A DNA stretch of 11,224 nucleotides from Methylococcaceae bacterium (lineage in GTDB: Bacteria; Pseudomonadota; Gammaproteobacteria; Methylococcales; Methylomonadaceae): assembly GCA_003155565.1 (NCBI GenBank), contig PMDM01000063.1:1-11224 (forward strand). Direction: 5' to 3'. The notes beneath the pieces are model-generated. The model had not been told where the DNA came from, did not search any database, and saw only the letters and a list, made by a program, of their open reading frames with translations. Both the position numbers and the translations under genes were made by a program. Position 1 is the first letter of the stretch. Each line of letters begins with the position of its first letter. Positions 7,816 to 11,224 of the stretch are shown one piece after another.

Positions 7816-8110
7816 CGAGGTTAGCGGCGATGCGAAATTGATTGAGGTTGAAGTCGCTTATGCAAAACCGGAAGAGCAAGTTATCATCACGATCAAAGTG
7901 CCGCAAGGGACTACGCTAGAACACGCAGTGGACTTATCGGAGTTGCTGATGCGTTACCCCGAAATAGGCTATTCAGAACTCAAAGTGGGTATTTTGGGCG
8001 TTGCATGCAAACCGGATCAGACAGTGAAACAAGGCGATAGGGTTGAAATCTACCGGTATTTAATCCACGACCCCAAAGAAGCCAGACGGCAACGTGCGCT
8101 TAAGAAGTGA
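7808..8110 (+). CDS. rnfH: RnfH/RatB family ubiquitin-like-fold protein
   Basis: The 100-residue product belongs to the RnfH (UPF0125, also called RatB) family of beta-grasp proteins of uncertain function. Recognisable parts are IEVEVAYAKPEEQ near residues 12-24, the YPEIGYSELKVGILG segment around 54-68, and the C-terminal DRVEIYRYLIHDPKEARRQR. The ATG at 7808 overlaps the end of ratA in ATGGATGA, an 8-nt overlap that implies translational coupling. An in-frame open stretch continues upstream inside ratA but its residues there are not family-like. The ratA-rnfH pair is conserved in gammaproteobacteria. It converges on bamE across a 138-nt space holding a hairpin and a repeat copy. Confidence 0.92.
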   Translation: MDDEVSGDAKLIEVEVAYAKPEEQVIITIKVPQGTTLEHAVDLSELLMRYPEIGYSELKVGILGVACKPDQTVKQGDRVEIYRYLIHDPKEARRQRALKK

Positions 8111-8141
8111 GCATTGCTGGTACATTCCGGTCAGAATAGTT

Positions 8142-8158
8142 GCCCAATGTCATTGGGC
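8142..8158 (+). terminator. Hairpin after rnfH, possible weak terminator
   Basis: GCCCAAT and ATTGGGC form a perfect 7-bp stem around a 3-nt loop, 31 nt after the rnfH stop. The nearest T-run (8167-8170) is short and eight bases away, so intrinsic termination is doubtful, but the stem could protect the 3' end of the operon transcript. Confidence 0.35.
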
Positions 8159-8189
8159 TAAGGTTGTTTTCGTCCTCTCCTGCTGAATC

Positions 8190-8242
8190 CCTACATCCTT
8201 GAAGGCATCCCTCAAGGGAGAAGGGGCTTAACGGCATTGAAT
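8190..8242 (-). repeat. Dispersed repeat, copy B
   Basis: Read on the minus strand, this is the second copy of the element at 5714-5779: an identical 13-mer at 8230-8242 and a 36-nt block at 8190-8225 with four differences. The spacer between the two parts is 4 nt here against 17 nt in copy A, and the 13-mer no longer forms a hairpin. It begins six bases beyond the bamE stop codon. Confidence 0.8.
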
Positions 8243-8248
8243 GTCTAC

Positions 8249-8770
8249 CTACAGCGGTGTTTTTATTTGCGATCCACTGTCAACTGGCTTTGAATCCGGA
8301 TCTTTCCTAGGCGCATCATCAATATCATCAAAACCAAACAAGCCCGTTATTTTCTGCCACATGGTCCTTTCTATATCCCGTTTGGGTACATCGACCGTGG
8401 TTTCCTCGGAAGATTTGACGACGGGTGTAGAGCTAGGCTTAAAGTCGCCTTGAATGCCTGATACTTGATTAGCCTCATTAAACAATATAGAAACTCTTTT
8501 TTGCTGACGGTCTTCACCGCTGGGTTGGTTGGAATACAGGTAATTCCAGCGTTTTTGATGGAAGGTGTCGACCAGCATGGGGGATCCCAAGATGTACAAT
8601 ACCTGACGCTCGGTCATATTGGGGCGAAGCTGGTCTATCATCGTTTGGTTAACGATATTGCCTTGTTGGATGGGGATGCTATAAACGCCCGGCAAGTTGT
8701 TCAATATGGTTGAGCAGGAGGCGAGTAACGCGCCGCCCAGTAGTACAATACAAAAAAAAGCGCTTCTCAT
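8249..8770 (-). CDS. bamE: Outer membrane protein assembly factor BamE (SmpA/OmlA lipoprotein)
   Basis: BamE is a periplasm-facing outer-membrane lipoprotein that supports the BAM machine, which inserts beta-barrel proteins. The 173-residue precursor has a short signal sequence and a lipobox LASC, with the lipidated Cys at residue 19. The SmpA/OmlA domain is plain: [19 protein letters not shown], then [23 protein letters not shown], and [18 protein letters not shown] near 93-110. E. coli BamE is 113 residues; here an extra tail of about 60 polar residues follows, without a recognised domain. No strong ribosome-binding site precedes the ATG. It is divergent from fur, as omlA is in pseudomonads, and convergent with rnfH. 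Confidence 0.95.
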   Translation of the reverse strand: MRSAFFCIVLLGGALLASCSTILNNLPGVYSIPIQQGNIVNQTMIDQLRPNMTERQVLYILGSPMLVDTFHQKRWNYLYSNQPSGEDRQQKRVSILFNEANQVSGIQGDFKPSSTPVVKSSEETTVDVPKRDIERTMWQKITGLFGFDDIDDAPRKDPDSKPVDSGSQIKTPL

Positions 8771-8933
8771 TGTCTAGCGGGAAAGAATCAAAAATTGGAA
8801 TCATACAGGATGTTAAACGATAATCCTACAATACTGTCATGCGCCAACGGGCAAAAAAAGGCTACAATGTACCAAGGTTTTGAAAAACCGATCTTTGCTA
8901 TCGCTTTTTGCGATTGCTCAACTGGAGATAACT
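8771..8933. promoter_or_regulatory. Divergent bamE-fur promoter region
   Basis: The two genes must start transcription within this stretch. On the plus strand TACAAT at 8863-8868, and another at 8827-8832, are possible -10 elements for fur, but neither has a good -35 at proper spacing. On the minus strand TATGAT just upstream of bamE is a possible -10. A GATAAT at about 8819-8824 recalls one Fur-box hexamer, yet adjoining hexamers do not match, so autoregulation is not shown. Confidence 0.35.
8924..8927 (+). promoter_or_regulatory. Ribosome-binding site that decides the fur start
   Basis: GGAG lies six bases before the GTG at 8934, an ideal arrangement. It favours this GTG over the in-frame TTG at 8880, which would add 18 residues not typical of Fur. 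Confidence 0.75.
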
Positions 8934-9350
8934 GTGGAAACTCATGATCTACGGAACGCTGGCCTGAAAGTGACTTTGCCCAGGGTTAAGATCCTGCAAA
9001 TACTGGAAAATCAGGCGACCGACCGTCATCTGACAGCAGAACAAGTTTACAAGATTTTGCTAAGTGAGGACGAAGAAATAGGACTGGCGACCGTCTACCG
9101 TGTATTGACCCAGTTTGAAGCGGCGGGTCTGGTTACCCGGCATCATTTTGAAGGCGGCAATTCCGTATTCGAGTTGTCCGACGGCGACCATCACGACCAT
9201 ATCCTGTGCATCAAATGCGGAAAAGTCGATGAATTTACGGATGACGTGATCGAAGCCCGCCAAAAAGACATTGCCCAACGCTTAGGTTATGAACTGACCG
9301 CGCACGGCCTGTACTTATACGGCTATTGCCCCAAATGCAGGAAATCCTGA
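8934..9350 (+). CDS. fur: Ferric uptake regulator Fur
   Basis: Fur is the Fe2+-responsive repressor of iron uptake genes. From the GTG at 8934 the product is 138 residues, beginning METHDLRNAGLKVTLPRVKIL, which matches typical Fur N-termini. The winged-helix domain includes HLTAEQVYKILL and the recognition-helix segment ATVYRVLTQFEAAGLV. The metal and dimerisation half carries DGDHHDHILCIKC with Cys92 and Cys95 and ends in CPKCRKS with Cys132 and Cys135, so the structural zinc ligands are intact. GTG with a strong GGAG is preferred over the upstream TTG. It is divergent from bamE, and the Lol permease begins 24 nt downstream, so read-through from fur into lolC is likely. Zur or PerR are alternatives, but the sequence reads as Fur. 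Confidence 0.95.
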   Translation: METHDLRNAGLKVTLPRVKILQILENQATDRHLTAEQVYKILLSEDEEIGLATVYRVLTQFEAAGLVTRHHFEGGNSVFELSDGDHHDHILCIKCGKVDEFTDDVIEARQKDIAQRLGYELTAHGLYLYGYCPKCRKS

Positions 9351-9374
9351 CCTTTCATTTAACTGACATACTTC

Positions 9375-10622
9375 ATGTTTAAACCCCTAATTTTTTACAT
9401 TGGCCTGCGCTATACGCGGGCAAAACGCCGTACCCAATTTATTTCCTTTATAACCTTAACCTCTGTCATGGGCATAGCCCTGGGCGTTACCGCGTTGATT
9501 ACAGTGCTGTCGGTGATGAACGGTTTTGAAGCGGAATTGCGGGAACGTATTCTTGGCATGACTTCCCATGCGACCTTGACGGGCAAATACGGGCAGTTAG
9601 AAAACTGGCCTGAGGCGGAAAACCGCATCAAAAACCAACCGCACGTTCAGGGTTCGGCACCGTTTATTACCGGCCAAGTGATGATTAATGCTGACCGCAG
9701 GGTGAGTGGCACGATGCTGAATGGCGTTATGCCCGAAAACGAACCCAAGGTTTCGGAGGTTGGCAACCGCATGGAACAGGGCAAGCTGACGGATTTGGTG
9801 CCGGGTGAATACGGCATTATTTTGGGTGCGGAATTGGCTAAATACCTGGGTGCTTTCATGGGTGATAAGATCACGATCATCAGTCCGCAGGTCAATTCAA
9901 CGCCAGCGGGGATTGTGCCAAGGATGCGTAGGTTTACCGTTGTGGGCATTTTTAAAGTCGGCATGTATGAGTATGACCGGAATATGGCATTGATACATAT
10001 CGACGATGCCGCCAAACTGTTCCGGCTGGAAACTGCGGTTTCCGGCTTGCGGATAAAACTGGATGATGTGTTCAACGCCCCCAAAATAACCCAAACGCTT
10101 AGTTCGGAGTTATCTGACGAGTATCTGGTCAGTGACTGGACTATGGCGCACGAGAATTTTTTCAAGGCAATCAAGACAGAAAAGATGGTGATGTTCATCA
10201 TATTGTTGCTGATTGTGGCGGTCGCAGCCTTCAACATTGTTTCCACGCTGGTGATGGTAGTGACCGATAAGCGCGGCGACATTGCCATCCTTAAAACACA
10301 GGGGCTGACATCAGGCTCTGTGATGGGCATTTTTATGGTGTTAGGCACTATTATTGGTGTCGTTGGGACGCTTTTAGGCACGGTGGGAGGGATTTTGCTG
10401 GCGCTTAATGCCGGACATATCGTTAGCGATTTGGAGAAAATATTTAAAGTCCATTTTTTACCCGCAGATGTTTATTACATCAGTGATTTGCCATCTAAGC
10501 TCTTATGGTCGGATGTCACTACAATAGCTGGGATGGCATTCGTATTATCGTTGCTTGCAACCATTTACCCTGCTTGGCAAGCGTCAAAAATCAACCCTGC
10601 GGAAGTGCTGCGTTATGAATAA
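9375..10622 (+). CDS. lolC: Lipoprotein-releasing system transmembrane protein LolC (LolC/LolE family)
   Basis: This inner-membrane ABC permease, with LolD, extracts outer-membrane lipoproteins and passes them to LolA. The 415 residues show an N-terminal segment FISFITLTSVMGIALGVTALITVLS (membrane helix at about 22-46), a large periplasmic domain at about 50-265, two helices between about 272 and 345, and a last helix at about 382-400 followed by YPAWQASKINPAEVLRYE. The TPAGIVPR stretch at 176-183, before FTVVG, corresponds to the LolA-binding Hook region of LolC, which favours LolC, or a single-permease LolF, over LolE. Position directly before lolD also fits the lolC-lolD-lolE order, but lolE would lie beyond the window. 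lolD overlaps its end by 8 nt. Confidence 0.92.
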   Translation: MFKPLIFYIGLRYTRAKRRTQFISFITLTSVMGIALGVTALITVLSVMNGFEAELRERILGMTSHATLTGKYGQLENWPEAENRIKNQPHVQGSAPFITGQVMINADRRVSGTMLNGVMPENEPKVSEVGNRMEQGKLTDLVPGEYGIILGAELAKYLGAFMGDKITIISPQVNSTPAGIVPRMRRFTVVGIFKVGMYEYDRNMALIHIDDAAKLFRLETAVSGLRIKLDDVFNAPKITQTLSSELSDEYLVSDWTMAHENFFKAIKTEKMVMFIILLLIVAVAAFNIVSTLVMVVTDKRGDIAILKTQGLTSGSVMGIFMVLGTIIGVVGTLLGTVGGILLALNAGHIVSDLEKIFKVHFLPADVYYISDLPSKLLWSDVTTIAGMAFVLSLLATIYPAWQASKINPAEVLRYE

Positions 10623-11224
10623 TACCAGTATTTTACATTGCGAAAATTTAACCATGCGCTATGCCCAAGGCGGCCTGGATGTCGAGGTGTTGAAAGGCGT
10701 TAATTTCAATATCAACAAAGGTGAATGTGTTGCCATCATGGGTGCATCAGGGTCGGGCAAAAGTACCTTATTGCATTTGTTGGGTGGTTTAGAAAAGTCC
10801 ACTGGCGGTAAAGTGGTGCTGGATGGGACTGACCTGAATGATGTCAGCGGTGCAAAACTGGCGAGTTTAAGAAACCGCTCCTTAGGTTTCATCTACCAAT
10901 TCCACCATCTCTTAGGTGAATTTACCGTGCTGGAAAATGTTGCCATGCCTTTGTTGATCGGTGGATTGTCGGTTGCGGAGGCGCGGCATGATGCCACGCG
11001 CTTATTGCAAAGGGTAGGATTAGGCCATCGTGTTGAGCATAAAACCGGCGAAATATCCGGTGGCGAACGACAACGGGCGGCAGTCGCCAGGGCGTTAATC
11101 AATAAGCCGGGCGTGGTGTTAGCCGATGAGCCGACAGGCAATCTTGACAGCAAGACCTCGGTGGAGGTGATGGGAGTTTTCCAGGAACTGAACGACACCG
11201 GGATCACCATCATCATGGTGACCC
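10615..11224 (+). CDS. lolD: Lipoprotein-releasing system ATP-binding protein LolD (partial at right edge)
   Basis: LolD is the cytoplasmic ATPase that powers lipoprotein release. The ATG at 10615 lies inside the end of lolC in ATGAATAA, giving an 8-nt overlap and probable translational coupling. About 203 codons are present. Visible are Walker A GASGSGKST at residues 43-51, the Q-loop with YQFHHLLGEFT typical of LolD, the signature ISGGERQR, Walker B VVLADEPT and the D-loop GNLDS. The window ends just after IIMVT, with a C as the first base of the next codon, as expected for the His of the H-loop. Roughly the last tenth of the protein is missing because of the window edge, not a mutation. 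Confidence 0.95.
   Translation, partial: MNNTSILHCENLTMRYAQGGLDVEVLKGVNFNINKGECVAIMGASGSGKSTLLHLLGGLEKSTGGKVVLDGTDLNDVSGAKLASLRNRSLGFIYQFHHLLGEFTVLENVAMPLLIGGLSVAEARHDATRLLQRVGLGHRVEHKTGEISGGERQRAAVARALINKPGVVLADEPTGNLDSKTSVEVMGVFQELNDTGITIIMVT

Noticed and set aside
7384..8110. ratA-rnfH as a toxin-antitoxin pair
   Set aside because: The RatA name comes from overproduction effects in E. coli. RnfH is not an established antitoxin, and the conserved housekeeping context argues against a selfish module.
8805..8845. Possible Fur box between bamE and fur
   Set aside because: Only one GATAAT-like hexamer is present; the neighbouring hexamers of the 19-bp consensus do not match.
9647..10381. 244-codon minus-strand open frame opposite lolC
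   Set aside because: It is a shadow of the well-supported lolC gene; the translation is Ser/Thr/Ile/Met-rich and unlike any known protein.

Overview
The window looks like ordinary core chromosome of a gammaproteobacterium. Three things suggest this: the smpB / ratA-rnfH / bamE neighbourhood, fur placed divergently from bamE, and a lolCD-type operon. Protein sequences and the style of the intergenic repeats would fit a methanotroph-like lineage (Methylococcales), but that is an impression and not a demonstrated assignment. No phage, transposase, integrase, CRISPR array, rRNA or tRNA gene was recognised.

Layout from left to right. purA (adenylosuccinate synthetase, +) is followed by a 36-nt-arm inverted repeat and then dnaQ (DNA polymerase III epsilon, +). 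dnaQ converges on a csdA/deaD-type cold-shock DEAD-box helicase (-), and a second, different long inverted repeat fills the space between their ends. The helicase has a strong-looking -10 element and an untranslated leader of about 180 nt with several hairpins. Next, on the minus strand, smpB is followed by a small HopJ-family gene. A 418-nt gene-free stretch upstream of smpB holds a chain of hairpins ending in a plus-strand terminator-like stem and T-run. Then comes a plus-strand unit of an 11-TM neurotransmitter:sodium symporter family protein, ratA and rnfH, with junctions of 3 nt and an 8-nt overlap. bamE (-) converges on rnfH, and fur (+) is divergent from bamE. fur is followed 24 nt later by a LolC-type permease, and lolD overlaps it by 8 nt and runs off the right edge.

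How the genes relate: purA serves purine synthesis and dnaQ serves replication proofreading. csdA, smpB and ratA all touch RNA or ribosome function (unwinding, trans-translation rescue, a ribosome-associated START protein). bamE and lolCD belong to outer-membrane biogenesis (beta-barrel assembly and lipoprotein release). Fur is the iron-responsive regulator.

The less explained material is intergenic: two unrelated long palindromic repeats, an inverted pair of a third repeat flanking the symporter-ratA-rnfH block, the hairpin cluster with orphan terminator, and the structured helicase leader. I do not see a convincing new multi-gene system. The findings below are repeat and RNA candidates plus a few gene-level details.
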